In this document: piece after piece, positions 39,501 to 49,107 of the stretch | How the letters are laid out: every line of letters starts with the position of its first letter | Position numbering within the stretch: position 1 is the stretch's first letter | Origin: Variovorax sp. S12S4 | GTDB taxonomy: Bacteria > Pseudomonadota > Gammaproteobacteria > Burkholderiales > Burkholderiaceae_C | Direction: 5' to 3' | Length of the DNA stretch: 64,000 bases | NCBI RefSeq assembly: GCF_023195515.1 | Contig: NZ_JALPKR020000002.1 | Location: 806,001 to 870,000 of the forward strand | Position numbers and translations under genes: made by a program | The notes under the pieces: model-generated | What the model saw: only the letters and a program-made list of their open reading frames with translations | Database searches by the model: none | What the model was told of the DNA's origin: nothing

Positions 39501-40136
39501 CTAGATGCCGAGAAAGGCGCGCCGCGCAAGCAACGCCGCAAGCACGAGCATCGTGCCGCCAATCAGCGCGTCGAGCATCTGCCAGGCACGCGGACGCGCA
39601 AACACCGGCGCCAGCCACCGCGCACCAAAGCCCAGCGCCGAGAACCACAGCGCGCTTGCAAGCGCCGCCCCCGCGACGAACCACACCTTGAGCACACCGC
39701 CGTACTGCGCGCCGGTGCTGCCCACAAGCAGCACGGTGTCGAGGTAGACATGCGGGTTCAGCAACGTGAAGCCTGCCGCCTGCGCCAGCACGGCGGCGCG
39801 CGAGAGCGATGCGCCCTGGGCCGCCGCCTGCAGCGCACCCGGCTGACGCGAACGCCACAGTGCGCGCAACCCATAGGCCCCCAGGAACAGCGCGCCGAGC
39901 CCCGCAAGTGCCGTGGCCACGGCAGGCCGCCCTTGCAGCGCCTGCGCCATGCCGGCCACGCCGGCCGTGATCAGGATCGCGTCGCTCGCTGCGCAGAACA
40001 GCACCACGGCGCTCACATGCTCGCGCCGCAAACCCTGGCGAAGCACGTAAGCGTTTTGCGCGCCGATGGCGACGATGAGCACCAGGCTCATGAAGAGCCC
40101 GTTGGCGAAAGCGGTGGTGATTTGTTCGGTAACCAT
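39501..40136 (-). CDS. argO: Arginine/lysine exporter, LysE/ArgO family
   Basis: A 211-residue membrane protein with about six helices. The LysE/ArgO hallmarks are FMSLVLIVAIGAQNAYVLRQGL near the start and TLLNPHVYLDTVLLVG. It exports basic amino acids. It is divergent from a LysR-type ArgP gene with an 82-bp gap containing a dyad, the classical regulatory pair. Confidence 0.9.
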   Translation of the reverse strand: MVTEQITTAFANGLFMSLVLIVAIGAQNAYVLRQGLRREHVSAVVLFCAASDAILITAGVAGMAQALQGRPAVATALAGLGALFLGAYGLRALWRSRQPGALQAAAQGASLSRAAVLAQAAGFTLLNPHVYLDTVLLVGSTGAQYGGVLKVWFVAGAALASALWFSALGFGARWLAPVFARPRAWQMLDALIGGTMLVLAALLARRAFLGI

Positions 40137-40170
40137 GGCGCCAAGCTTGCCGCCGCGGACCGATTAATTC

Positions 40171-40200
40171 AAACTAAACTTCCTAAGCCATGTTCAGTTT
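40171..40200. promoter_or_regulatory. Candidate ArgP operator in the argO/argP intergenic region
   Basis: AAACTAAAC (40171-40179) and GTTCAGTTT (40192-40200) are inverted copies with one mismatch and a 12-bp centre. They lie in AT-rich DNA between the divergent genes. The size and symmetry fit LysR-type binding. Confidence 0.5.
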
Positions 40201-40218
40201 TTCTAATTCACCCCGACC

Positions 40219-41136
40219 ATGCTCGACTACGCCGCCCTGAATGCCCTGGCCGCCGTGGTGCGCGAAGGCAGTTTCGAGCGCGCGGCCCGCGCTCTGAACG
40301 TCACGCCGTCGGCGGTTTCGCAGCGCGTGAAGCTGCTCGAGGAGCGCACGGGCGGTGCATTGCTGGTGCGCGGACAGCCTTGCGTGCCCACCGAAGCGGG
40401 CCAGCAGCTCTGCCGCCACTTCGAGCGCGTCGGCATGCTGGAGCACGAACTGCGCGACGCGTTGCCCGCCCTCGGCATGGCCGGCGCTGGCGGCAACGAG
40501 CGCGAACGTGTCACGGTGCGCGTGGCGGTCAACGCCGACAGCCTGGCCACCTGGTTCATGGCGGCCGCCGCGGCCTTTGCGAAGCAGGAAGAATCCGCTT
40601 TGCTCGATCTGACCGTGGACGACCAGGACCACACCGCCGAGCGCCTGCGCAGCGGGGCGGTGCTGGCCGCGGTCACGGCCCTGGCGCAGCCGGTGGCGGG
40701 CTGCAACAGCGAAGCGCTGGGCACGATGCACTACGTGGCGGCCGCGAGCCCCGAATTCATGCACCGGCATTTCACCAAGGGCGTGGGTGCTCGCACATTG
40801 GGCGACGCACCCAGCCTGGTGTTCGACCGCAAAGACCGGCTGCAGGCGCGCTGGGTGCGGCGCATCTGCCATCGCAGCATCGAGACGCCGCGCCATTGGC
40901 TGCCCTCGGCGCACGGCTTCCTTGAAGCTGCGTGCGCCGGCATGGGCTGGGGCATGCTCCCCGTCAGCATGGCGGTCGATGCGATGCGCACGGGCGCGCT
41001 GGTGGAGCTGGTGCCCGGCTCGGGGCTGCAGGTGCCGCTCTACTGGCAGCAAGCGCGCGCGGCGCCGCAGCTCCTCGAGCGCCTCCGGACGACGGTGCGC
41101 GCGGCCGCCAGCAGCGGCGCACACGCCCTGCGCTGA
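40219..41136 (+). CDS. argP: LysR-family regulator ArgP (LysG-type)
   Basis: A 305-residue activator expected to control argO in response to arginine or lysine. The N-terminal winged helix reads DYAALNALAAVVREGSFERA, then RALNVTPSAVSQRVKLLEER, which matches ArgP closely. The effector domain includes LPSAHGFLEAACAGMGWGML. The divergent exporter gene supports the call. Confidence 0.9.
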   Translation: MLDYAALNALAAVVREGSFERAARALNVTPSAVSQRVKLLEERTGGALLVRGQPCVPTEAGQQLCRHFERVGMLEHELRDALPALGMAGAGGNERERVTVRVAVNADSLATWFMAAAAAFAKQEESALLDLTVDDQDHTAERLRSGAVLAAVTALAQPVAGCNSEALGTMHYVAAASPEFMHRHFTKGVGARTLGDAPSLVFDRKDRLQARWVRRICHRSIETPRHWLPSAHGFLEAACAGMGWGMLPVSMAVDAMRTGALVELVPGSGLQVPLYWQQARAAPQLLERLRTTVRAAASSGAHALR

Positions 41137-41158
41137 CGAGCCCGAGCCCTGTGTTTGC

Positions 41159-42499
41159 TTATTTGCCGCCGACCACCACCGTCACCATGCGTTCGGGCTG
41201 CAGCTTGCGCGCAAAGGCGGCGCGAACCTCGGCCGCGGTCACTGCGTTCATGCGCGCGGTCCAGGTATCGAGATAGTCGAGCGGCAGGTCGTGCCACGCA
41301 ATGTTGGCCACGTTGCCGATGAGCTTGCGGTTGCTGTCCATCAGGAGCGGGAAGCCGCCGATCAGGTTGTCCTTGGCGGCCTTGAGCTCGGCGGCGGTCG
41401 GGCCTTCGGCCACGAACTTGGCGAGCACTTCGCGGGATATCTTCACTGCCTCTTCGGCCTGGTCGGGCCGCGTCTGAAAGCCGATGCGGAATGCCCCGGC
41501 GTCCAGCCCCGGCGAAAAGCCGCTGTAGACGCTGTAGGCCAGGCCGCGCTTCTCGCGCACTTCGTTGGTGAGCCGCGAAACGAAGCCGCCGCCACCCAGC
41601 ACGTAGTTGCCGAGCGTGAGTGCGAAGTGGTCCGGGTCCTTGCGCGGATAGCCGGGCTGGCCGATGAAGACGTGGGCCTGCGCCGATGCGAACGGAATGC
41701 GCTCGTCCTTGGGCGCCGAAAGCGCGGTCACCGGTGCAATGGCCGGCAGCGGCGTGCAGGCCTCGGGGCCGGGCAAGCGCGAGAGCAGCGCGGTGGCCAT
41801 GGCTTCTGCTTCGGCGCGCGTCACGGCACCGACGATGCTGAGCTTGGCGCGGCACGGCACGATGAGCTGCTGGTAGCGCTGCCGCATGGCCGCCGTGTCG
41901 ATGCGTGCCAGCGTGGCTTCGGTCACTTCCTGGCCATACGGGTGGCTGCCGTAGACGCTCTGTGCAAAGGCACGGCCCGCGATGGTCGCCGGCTTGGTGT
42001 TGGCCTCCTTCAGCGATGCATTGATGCGTTCGCGCTCGCGCTGCCACACGTCGTCGGGAAAGGCCGGCTCGCCGATCTCGCGCGATGCCAGCGCCACCAC
42101 CTTGGTCAGCAGCGCCGGGTCGGACAAGGTACGCAGCGAGTAGCTGGCGCGATCGGTTCCGGCGCTGGCGTTGAACTCGGCGCCCAGGCCGGCCCAGGCT
42201 TCGCCCAGCGCGTTTTCATCGAGCGCGGGCTCGCCGTTCTTGCCGGCGCGCACGCCCTTTTCGACCATGGTCGCGGTCACGCTTGCCAGGCCGGCTTGCG
42301 CCACCGGATCGCGCCGGCTGCCGGCGTCGAAGTCGATCTGCACATCGACGATGGGTAGCGCCTGGGTCGACACCAGGTAGATCCTGGCGCCGCTCGCGAG
42401 CGTCCAGTGCTCGATGGGAAGCGCGGCGTGTGCAGCGCCCGCCAGGGCGGCAGCAATGGCGACCAGCGCGGGACGGAGGATTTTTTTCATGGCAATCAT
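41159..42499 (-). CDS. M16-family peptidase-like protein without zinc-binding motif
   Basis: A 446-residue protein with a signal peptide (MKKILRPALVAIAAALAGAA, then HA). It has the M16 fold, but where the HxxEH zinc site should be it reads GLASVTATMVEKG, so it cannot bind zinc in the usual way. The C-terminal M16 segment with R/Y motif is present (SRLTNEVREKRGLAYSVYSG). It lies 14 bp after the active M16 gene; the two probably form a heterodimer, as in other paired M16 proteases. The start could be 42499 or the ATG at 42490. Confidence 0.9.
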   Translation of the reverse strand: MIAMKKILRPALVAIAAALAGAAHAALPIEHWTLASGARIYLVSTQALPIVDVQIDFDAGSRRDPVAQAGLASVTATMVEKGVRAGKNGEPALDENALGEAWAGLGAEFNASAGTDRASYSLRTLSDPALLTKVVALASREIGEPAFPDDVWQRERERINASLKEANTKPATIAGRAFAQSVYGSHPYGQEVTEATLARIDTAAMRQRYQQLIVPCRAKLSIVGAVTRAEAEAMATALLSRLPGPEACTPLPAIAPVTALSAPKDERIPFASAQAHVFIGQPGYPRKDPDHFALTLGNYVLGGGGFVSRLTNEVREKRGLAYSVYSGFSPGLDAGAFRIGFQTRPDQAEEAVKISREVLAKFVAEGPTAAELKAAKDNLIGGFPLLMDSNRKLIGNVANIAWHDLPLDYLDTWTARMNAVTAAEVRAAFARKLQPERMVTVVVGGK

Positions 42500-42513
42500 G
42501 GCTATCCGGCCCT

Positions 42514-43989
42514 TCAACGCATCTCGCCCGCGGGCGCTGCAAAGCCACGGCCGCGGGGCTTGGCTTCCGGCGGCAGCGGGCGCAAGGTGGCCACCGTGAG
42601 CTGGTCGTCTCCGAAGTATTTGGCGGCGACCGCCTGCACCTGCGCCGGGGTCACGGCCTGCAGCTTGGCGATGATGCGGGCGCTGGAGTCCAGCGGCAGC
42701 CCCTGCACCCAGTTGCTTCCGAGTTCGCGGGCCTGCGCCATCACCGAGTCGCGCTTGTAGGTTTCGCTGGCCACCCATTGCGTCTTGACGCGCGCGAGTT
42801 CGGCCTCGCCCACGCCTTCCTTCGCGATGCGCGCCACCTGGGCCCGCAGCGCCGCCTCGACCGCCTCGGCGGTTTTTCCGTTCGCCGGCACGCCCACCAG
42901 CGTGAACAGCTGCGGTCCACGGCCGGCCAGGCCCGAATAGGCACCGGCGGAATCGGCCACGCGATCGGGGCCCTGGGTCAGCGCACGATCAAGCCGCGCG
43001 CCGGTGTAGCCGTCGAGCACGGCCGACAGCACTTCGAGCGCCCACACGTCGCTGTCCGCATCGTCGATTTTTTCCAGCTGCGGAATGCGGAACGCGAGCG
43101 ACACATAGGCCTGCTCCGCGGGTGCCTTGAACTCGATGCGGCGGATGCCGCGCTGCGCGGGCTCGATGCGCGGCTTGCGCGGGGGCACGGCGCGCGCGGG
43201 AATGCTGCCGTAATACTTCTCGGCCAGCGCGCGCACCTTGGCCACGTCCACATCGCCGACCACCACCACGGCGGCGTTGGCGGGCACGTACCAGCGCCGG
43301 AAGAACTCGCGTGCGTCGTCGGGCGTCATCGCATCGAGGTCGCTCATCCAGCCGACCACGGGGCGCTGGTAGGGTGAGGCCGTGAACACCGCGGCGCTCT
43401 GCTGTTCGCCCAGCAATGCGCGCGGCTGGTCTTCGGTGCGCATGCGGCGCTCTTCCTTGACCACTTCGATCTCGCGCTTGAACTCGTCGTCGGACCACTG
43501 GTTATTGGCAAAGCGATCCGATTCGAGCTTCATGACCTGCTCGAGGCTGGCCACCGGAATCTGCTGGTAATAGCCGGTGAAGTCGCGCGAGGTGAACGCG
43601 TTTTCCTGGCCGCCCAGGGCCGCCACGCGGCGCGAGAACTCGCCCGGCTTGATGGTCTTGGTGCCCTTGAACATCATGTGCTCGAGCACGTGGGCCACGC
43701 CCGAGGTGCCGTCGACCTCGTCGACGGAGCCCACGCGCACCCAGACCATCTGCACCGCGGTGGGTGCGCGCCTGTCGGGCAGCACCAGCAGCGTCATGCC
43801 GTTGGCAAGGGTGAACTGCTGGGGCGCGGGTGCCGCGGCGGCAGCGGCCGGTGAAACGGGAGTGGAAGAACCGGCAGAGGCGGCAGAAGCCGGTGTGGGC
43901 TGGGCCGGTACAGGCGCGGCCCATAGCGCGGAAAGCGCCATTGCCAGCACCGCACCAGACGCAGCACGGCGTGGCGAGGGGTGTTTCAT
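42514..43989 (-). CDS. M16-family zinc metallopeptidase, active subunit
   Basis: A 491-residue protein with a signal peptide (MKHPSPRRAASGAVLAMALS, then ALWAAPVPAQ). The inverted zinc motif is HVLEHMMFKG (HxxEH), with a downstream Glu expected in EIEVVKEERRMR. An Ala/Pro-rich linker follows the signal peptide. It is the likely catalytic partner of the following inactive M16 gene. It is divergent from ftsY with a 29-bp gap. The M16 pair next to ftsY and rsmD-coaD is a common betaproteobacterial layout. Confidence 0.94.
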   Translation of the reverse strand: MKHPSPRRAASGAVLAMALSALWAAPVPAQPTPASAASAGSSTPVSPAAAAAAPAPQQFTLANGMTLLVLPDRRAPTAVQMVWVRVGSVDEVDGTSGVAHVLEHMMFKGTKTIKPGEFSRRVAALGGQENAFTSRDFTGYYQQIPVASLEQVMKLESDRFANNQWSDDEFKREIEVVKEERRMRTEDQPRALLGEQQSAAVFTASPYQRPVVGWMSDLDAMTPDDAREFFRRWYVPANAAVVVVGDVDVAKVRALAEKYYGSIPARAVPPRKPRIEPAQRGIRRIEFKAPAEQAYVSLAFRIPQLEKIDDADSDVWALEVLSAVLDGYTGARLDRALTQGPDRVADSAGAYSGLAGRGPQLFTLVGVPANGKTAEAVEAALRAQVARIAKEGVGEAELARVKTQWVASETYKRDSVMAQARELGSNWVQGLPLDSSARIIAKLQAVTPAQVQAVAAKYFGDDQLTVATLRPLPPEAKPRGRGFAAPAGEMR

Positions 43990-44018
43990 AGAATGGGTCG
44001 GATTGTAAAAAGCTCCCG

Positions 44019-45304
44019 ATGTTCAGTTTCTTCAAGAAAAAACCACCCGCCGAAGCTCCGGCCGCACCGGCGCTCGCCCCGGCCGCTGAAGCGGCACCGG
44101 CACCCGAGCCCGCCCTCGCGCGCTCGGTGTTCTCGCCATCGAGCTGGTTCGGCTCCAAGCCTGCTGCAGAGGAGACCACGCCTGCACCGGCGATTGCACC
44201 CGCGCCATCGCCTTCGCCCGCTCCCTCCCCGCGCCTGCACCTGCCGCGCCGCCCGCCGTCGCACCTCCTCCTCCCTCGGTGCCCGTCGCCGCTCCACCCG
44301 CGGCGCCAATGCCTGCACCGGCGCCGGTTCCGGCGCCTGCCCCTGCCCCCGTCGAGCCTCCCGCGCCGCTGCCCGTGCCCGCCGCCGAAACGGCGATGGC
44401 CGCCGAGCGCAAGGGCTGGTTCGACAAGCTGAAAACCGGCCTGCGCAAGACCGGCACCGGCATCCAGGCGGTGTTCGTCAACGCGCAGATCGACGAGGCG
44501 CTTTACGAAGAGCTCGAATCGGCGCTGCTGATGGCCGACGCCGGCGTGAAGGCGACCGAGTTCCTGCTCGACGACCTGCGCGGGCGCGTCAAGCGCCAGA
44601 TGGCCACCGACGCCACGCAGGTGAAGAAGCTGCTGGCCGATGCCATTGCCGACCTGCTCCGGCCGCTCGAGAAGCCGCTGGTCATCGGCCAGTTCTCGCC
44701 GACGGTCATCATGGTGGCCGGCGTCAACGGCGCGGGCAAGACCACATCCATCGGCAAGCTCACCAAGCACCTGGCCAACGAAGGCGCCTCGGTGCTGCTT
44801 GCAGCGGCCGACACCTTCCGGGCGGCGGCGCGCGAGCAGCTGCTGGTCTGGGCCGACCGCAACACGGTCGAGATCGTGAGCCAGGAAGGGGGCGACCCCT
44901 CCGCCGTGAGCTTCGACGCGGTGACGGCCGGCAAGGCCCGCGGCAAGGACGTGGTGCTGGTCGACACAGCGGGCCGGCTGCCGACGCAGCTGCACCTGAT
45001 GGACGAGCTCAAGAAGATCAAGCGCGTGGTCGCCAAGGCCGACGCCACGGCCCCGCACGAAGTGCTGCTGGTGATCGACGGCAACACCGGGCAGAACGCC
45101 CTGGCGCAGGTCAGGGCCTTCGACGAGACCCTGGGCCTCACCGGCCTGGTGGTGACCAAGCTCGACGGCACTGCCAAGGGCGGCGTGCTCTGCGCCATTG
45201 CGCGCGAGCGGCCGATTCCGGTTTATTTCATCGGCGTGGGCGAGAAGCTGGAAGACCTCGAGACCTTCAACGCACGCGAGTTCGCGCAGGCGCTGCTGGG
45301 CTGA
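44019..45304 (+). CDS. ftsY: Signal recognition particle receptor FtsY, apparent frameshift in the Ala/Pro-rich domain
   Basis: A membrane-associated GTPase that docks SRP-bound ribosomes. The start MFSFFKKKPPAEAPAAPA is the conserved membrane-targeting N-terminus. The NG domain is complete in another frame: GVNGAGKTTSIGKL (G1), DTFRAAA, DTAGR and TKLDGTAKGG. The frames join if the C run at 44227-44230 had one more C, restoring the continuous Ala/Pro linker (SPAPAPAAPPA). Because ftsY is essential, a sequencing error is the most likely cause. An internal GTG start at 44279 would lose the targeting region. Confidence 0.9.
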
Positions 45305-45353
45305 AGTGCGGCCAGCAGCGCCCGCTGCCGCTCAGAAGGCGCTTGGAAGCCGC

Positions 45354-46373
45354 TTAGAAGCCGAACAGCGAGCGGGTATCGCAGAGAAAACCGGTGCAGT
45401 TGGCCGGCCGGATGTAGAGCGTCCTGATCTGGCCGCTCGGCAGCCCGTAGTCGCCCACCAGCGCATTGCCCTTGGCGCCCTCGGCGTTCGCCTGCACGAT
45501 GTAGTCCGCGCTGTTGCCCGCGGGTTGCAGGTTCAGGTAGCTGAACGTGGCCGACTGCGACAGGTCTTTCTCGTAAAGCAGCCTGATGCCATCCGAAAAG
45601 ACATAGCCCGTCTTGAACCGGAAGCCGCGGGCGCCCTGGGACTCGAGCTGCGCCAGGAAATCGGCGTCGCTGCCGGGCTGGCCCAGCGCCTCGTAGCCAT
45701 AGGTTGCACTGCCTTGCGAGTCCTTCTGGTACACCAGCACCGTGGTTCCGCCGACCATGTAGGCGCCGGCGACACTGAAGTAACCGTTGCCGCCCTGGGC
45801 GTTGACCTGTGCCAGATAGCCGGCACTGTCGCCCGGCGCCGTCAGCACGGCATAGGTGTAGGTCGACGAGGAGTTGTTGTCCTTGCGATAGAGCGTGCGC
45901 GTCTCGCCGCCTATCACGTAGGGACCGCCCCACTTGAAGCCTCGGGCACCCTGGGCATTGAGCTGGTCCTGCAAGTCGGCCGCGGAGCCTGCGACCGGCA
46001 TCAACTCGAAGGCGTAGGAGGTTTCGGCGTCCTTCACATAGGCCTCGACAACCTCTGCGCTGTAGGGGCTCATCGAAATGGTGAAGGCGAAGCCGCCGAA
46101 AAAGCGGAACGACCTCGCGCCCTGTGCATTCAGCCGGGTGAGAAACGCCGATGGATCGGCGGCGGGGGCCAAGGCCTCGTACATGAAAGTGCGCGTGGCG
46201 GGAACCGGGGCTGGAGCGGGCGGCGGTGGGGCGGGCGGCGGCGGCGCGGGAGGAGCGGGTGCGGGCGCCGGTACCACCGGCAAGCCGGCGAAGCCACCGC
46301 CGCCGCCACCACCTCCTCCACCGCAGGCCGCCAGAGTTGCAGCGAGTGCCGATATCAATAGTTTTGCGTGCAT
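45354..46373 (-). CDS. Lipoprotein with poly-Gly/Pro stalk and five tandem repeats
   Basis: A 339-residue protein with lipoprotein signal peptide; Cys17 in LAAC is the lipidation site. Ten Gly follow, then a Pro/Ala stalk to residue 60. The rest consists of about five repeats of about 50 residues (roughly 61-115, 120-165, 173-218, 224-270, 276-322). The repeat core is LNAQGARGF and it ends in RTLYRKD or similar (VLVYQKD, LLYEKD). Two Cys lie at the C-terminus. I do not recognise the repeat. GGGAG precedes ATG 46373. It converges on ftsY. Confidence 0.85.
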   Translation of the reverse strand: MHAKLLISALAATLAACGGGGGGGGGGFAGLPVVPAPAPAPPAPPPPAPPPPAPAPVPATRTFMYEALAPAADPSAFLTRLNAQGARSFRFFGGFAFTISMSPYSAEVVEAYVKDAETSYAFELMPVAGSAADLQDQLNAQGARGFKWGGPYVIGGETRTLYRKDNNSSSTYTYAVLTAPGDSAGYLAQVNAQGGNGYFSVAGAYMVGGTTVLVYQKDSQGSATYGYEALGQPGSDADFLAQLESQGARGFRFKTGYVFSDGIRLLYEKDLSQSATFSYLNLQPAGNSADYIVQANAEGAKGNALVGDYGLPSGQIRTLYIRPANCTGFLCDTRSLFGF

Positions 46374-46452
46374 GAAATCACTCCCTGAGAGCATTGATGT
46401 GTGAGACCGCGCAAAGGTAAAGCGCGCCTCACCCGCACACCAGTGCCAAAGG

Positions 46453-48231
46453 TCATGTCGCGCCGGTGGGCGCGAGTTCGCTCAGGGTTCGAAACAGCTT
46501 GCCGGCGTCGACCGGCTTGAACAGCACGGCCACGCCCGACGCCCGGACGCGCTGCAAGCGTTCGGGCGCGGTTTCGCCGGTGACCAGCAGCAGCGGCATG
46601 TCGGTACCCGGGCGCCGGCGAAGGCGCTGGCCGGCGTCGAGCCCGTCATTGCCCTCGGCCAGGCGGTAGTCGCACACCAGCAGATCGAAGGGCCGAGCCT
46701 CGCCTTCCGCCCGCGCAAGGGCTTTTTCCGCCTGCGCCTCGTCGGCCACGGCCTCCACCTCGATGGACCAGGAGCGCAGCAACTCGCCCATGGCCTCCCG
46801 GATTTCCGCCTCGTCGTCGACCAGCAGCACGCGCTCGGGCAGTGCCTGAGCCCCTGCGGCGCGCTGCCGGTGAGCCTCGGCGCCCTGAAGGGTGGAGGCC
46901 GCCAGCGGCGCGGCGGCGGGCAGCACCACGCGGAAGTGGGTGCCCCGCCCCGGGCGCGAGTGCACCTGCAGCGGATGGTCCAGCAGGCGCGACAGGCGCT
47001 GCACGATCGACAGGCCGATACCCAGCCCCTGCGACCGGTCCCGGCCCGGGTTGCCGACCTGGTAGAACTCTTCGAAGATGCGGCCGATCTGCTCGGGCGC
47101 GATGCCGACGCCGGTGTCGCGCACTTCGATCCATACGGCATCGCCGCGCGCCCGCGCCCTCACGGTCACGCCGCCGCTCACCGTGTACTTGAGCGCGTTG
47201 TCGATCAGGTTGGAGAGCATGCGGTGCAGCAGTTGCGGATCGCTGCGCACCCACAATCCGCTCGCGCGCACGCGCAGCTGCAGTTCCTTCTGTTCGGCCT
47301 GCGGCGAAAACATGTGGTTGAGCGGCAGGAACAAGGCGTCGAGCTGCACTGCCCGGATCTCCGGCGTGACCACACCCGCATCGAGCCGCGAAACATCGAG
47401 CATGGTGTCGAGCGAGGTGCCCAGTGCGTTCACCGCGCGCATCAGGCGCTCCGCATGAGCACCTTCGGGACGGCCGCGCAATTCGTTTTCGAGCGCGGCA
47501 CCGAACAGCGCAATGGCATGCAGCGGCTGCCGCAGGTCATGGCTGGCGCTGGCAAGGAAGCGGGTCTTTTCTTCGCTGGCACGCTCGGTGGCGGCGATCT
47601 GCTCCTCCAACCGCACGGCCAGTGCCTCCTTTTCGAAGCGCAGGGCCAGCGAATCCGCCAGCAGCTGGTGTTCCTGCACGCCCACGCGCAGCATCAGGAC
47701 GAGATAGATCGCGGCAAAGGCCGCGAGAAAGAGATGGATGGAATCCCCCTGCCATGCGAGCGCGACGATCAGCCCGCCCATCATCGGCAGCGTGTGGCCG
47801 AACAGCGCCGCCTTCAACGGCCGGAGCGACTGCACGGCGCGGGCGCAATTGCCCATCATCACGACCATCAGCGCGGCGGTGACAGGCAGGTTGCCGGCGG
47901 GCACGAAGATCCATGGCGCGAGCGCATCGGCAAACCCGAGCAGCGTCACGATGCGGGTGATCTTGCGGGCCCACCAGGCGCTTTCCGCCGCCGGCACCGA
48001 CGGGTTCCATCGCGGCGTGAAATACATGCCCAGGTACAGCGCCAGGTGCAGCACGACGAACGGCAGCACCATGGGGTCGCCCAGCTGCAGGTACATGAAC
48101 CCGCCGAGCACCAGAACGAAAACCAGGCGAGCCAGGAACGTCGCCTTGTAGTTGAAATACACCGACGCCACGTGCTCGCGCAGCACCCGCTGGCTCAGCG
48201 GTGTGTCGGCGGCCATGTGCGGCGGGCTCAA
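46453..48231 (-). CDS. Hybrid sensor histidine kinase with C-terminal receiver
   Basis: A 592-residue inner-membrane kinase: about six membrane helices (residues 30-185) with no large periplasmic loop; H-box ASHDLRQPLHAIALFG (His231); N-box MLSNLIDNALKY; G1 DTGVGI; G2 GLGIGLSIV; and a receiver domain (VLLVDDEAEI, phospho-Asp in LLVCDYRL). Its start overlaps the stop of the response-regulator gene by 4 bp, so the pair is coupled. The membrane topology suggests sensing in the bilayer or a quinone-like signal, but the signal is unknown. Confidence 0.93.
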   Translation of the reverse strand: MSPPHMAADTPLSQRVLREHVASVYFNYKATFLARLVFVLVLGGFMYLQLGDPMVLPFVVLHLALYLGMYFTPRWNPSVPAAESAWWARKITRIVTLLGFADALAPWIFVPAGNLPVTAALMVVMMGNCARAVQSLRPLKAALFGHTLPMMGGLIVALAWQGDSIHLFLAAFAAIYLVLMLRVGVQEHQLLADSLALRFEKEALAVRLEEQIAATERASEEKTRFLASASHDLRQPLHAIALFGAALENELRGRPEGAHAERLMRAVNALGTSLDTMLDVSRLDAGVVTPEIRAVQLDALFLPLNHMFSPQAEQKELQLRVRASGLWVRSDPQLLHRMLSNLIDNALKYTVSGGVTVRARARGDAVWIEVRDTGVGIAPEQIGRIFEEFYQVGNPGRDRSQGLGIGLSIVQRLSRLLDHPLQVHSRPGRGTHFRVVLPAAAPLAASTLQGAEAHRQRAAGAQALPERVLLVDDEAEIREAMGELLRSWSIEVEAVADEAQAEKALARAEGEARPFDLLVCDYRLAEGNDGLDAGQRLRRRPGTDMPLLLVTGETAPERLQRVRASGVAVLFKPVDAGKLFRTLSELAPTGAT

Positions 48232-48938
48232 CGCAGGCTGCTGATCAATTGCGCACGCGAACGCACGCCGAACAGCAGCAGGATGGTCGATACATGGTTT
48301 TTCACCGTGCCTTCGCTAAGGTTCGCTATCTGGGCGATTTCCTTGTTCGCCTTGCCTTCGAGCACCCACTGCAGCACCTGCATCTGGCGCGGGGTGAGCT
48401 CCTGCCAGGCGCTGGCCTGGGCCGTTTCGGCGTAGCCGCCGAGCGTCTTCATGGCGGGAGGAGGCGCTATTGGCCCTGCACCAGCGTCGAGCAGGCCGCA
48501 GGCGCGGATAAAGCCCACCACCTCTTTCAGATCCGCCGACTTGGGGAGGAAGGCGCTCGCACCCAGCGCCACCGCACCTTGGGCCAGGGAGGTGTTGCCC
48601 GTGCCAGAAAGCACGACGATGCGGGCCGCCGGGTAGCGCAGGCGAAATTCAGCCAGGCCGCTGAGGCCATGGGTGTCGGGCAGCGCCAGGTCCAGCAGCA
48701 CCAGGCCAATGGCGTCCCGATGCTCTTCGTAGAGCGCCAGCGCATCGGCCACTTTGCCCGCCTCGAACACCTCGATGCTGGCGCCGGAAGAAGCGGCCTG
48801 TGCCTGAACCAGCGCGCGCACGCCGAGCCGCAGCAGATCGTGGTCGTCCACCACCAGGATGGCGGTGGGCGGGCGGGCGGGGACGGGTTCCGCGATCAAA
48901 GGCGTCGGAGGGGATGAAGATTCGAGCGGAAGAGCCAC
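48228..48938 (-). CDS. LuxR/NarL-type response regulator
   Basis: A receiver domain (ILVVDDHDLLRLGV; phospho-Asp in LVLLDLALPD; Lys in FLPKSAD) is followed by a LuxR-type helix-turn-helix (LTPRQMQVLQWVLEGKANKE, then IAQIANLSEGTVKNHVSTI). The start is uncertain: no ATG is available, and I chose GTG 48938 (236 residues) over TTG 48971 (247 residues). It is first in the operon with the hybrid kinase. Confidence 0.92.
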   Translation of the reverse strand: MALPLESSSPPTPLIAEPVPARPPTAILVVDDHDLLRLGVRALVQAQAASSGASIEVFEAGKVADALALYEEHRDAIGLVLLDLALPDTHGLSGLAEFRLRYPAARIVVLSGTGNTSLAQGAVALGASAFLPKSADLKEVVGFIRACGLLDAGAGPIAPPPAMKTLGGYAETAQASAWQELTPRQMQVLQWVLEGKANKEIAQIANLSEGTVKNHVSTILLLFGVRSRAQLISSLR

Positions 48939-49107
48939 GCGGCCGATCTTAGCGACGGCCCGAACGCGCAACAGTGCCCTAAGTCATGGCCCACGGTTCA
49001 GGGCGTTGCGAAGGGTTCGCTACTTTTTTGATAGCACTTGCCATCGCTTGGCCGCGGAGGCACCATGGAGGTACCTCGCCGTACCGAGCGACGCTTTGGA
49101 GACAAAC

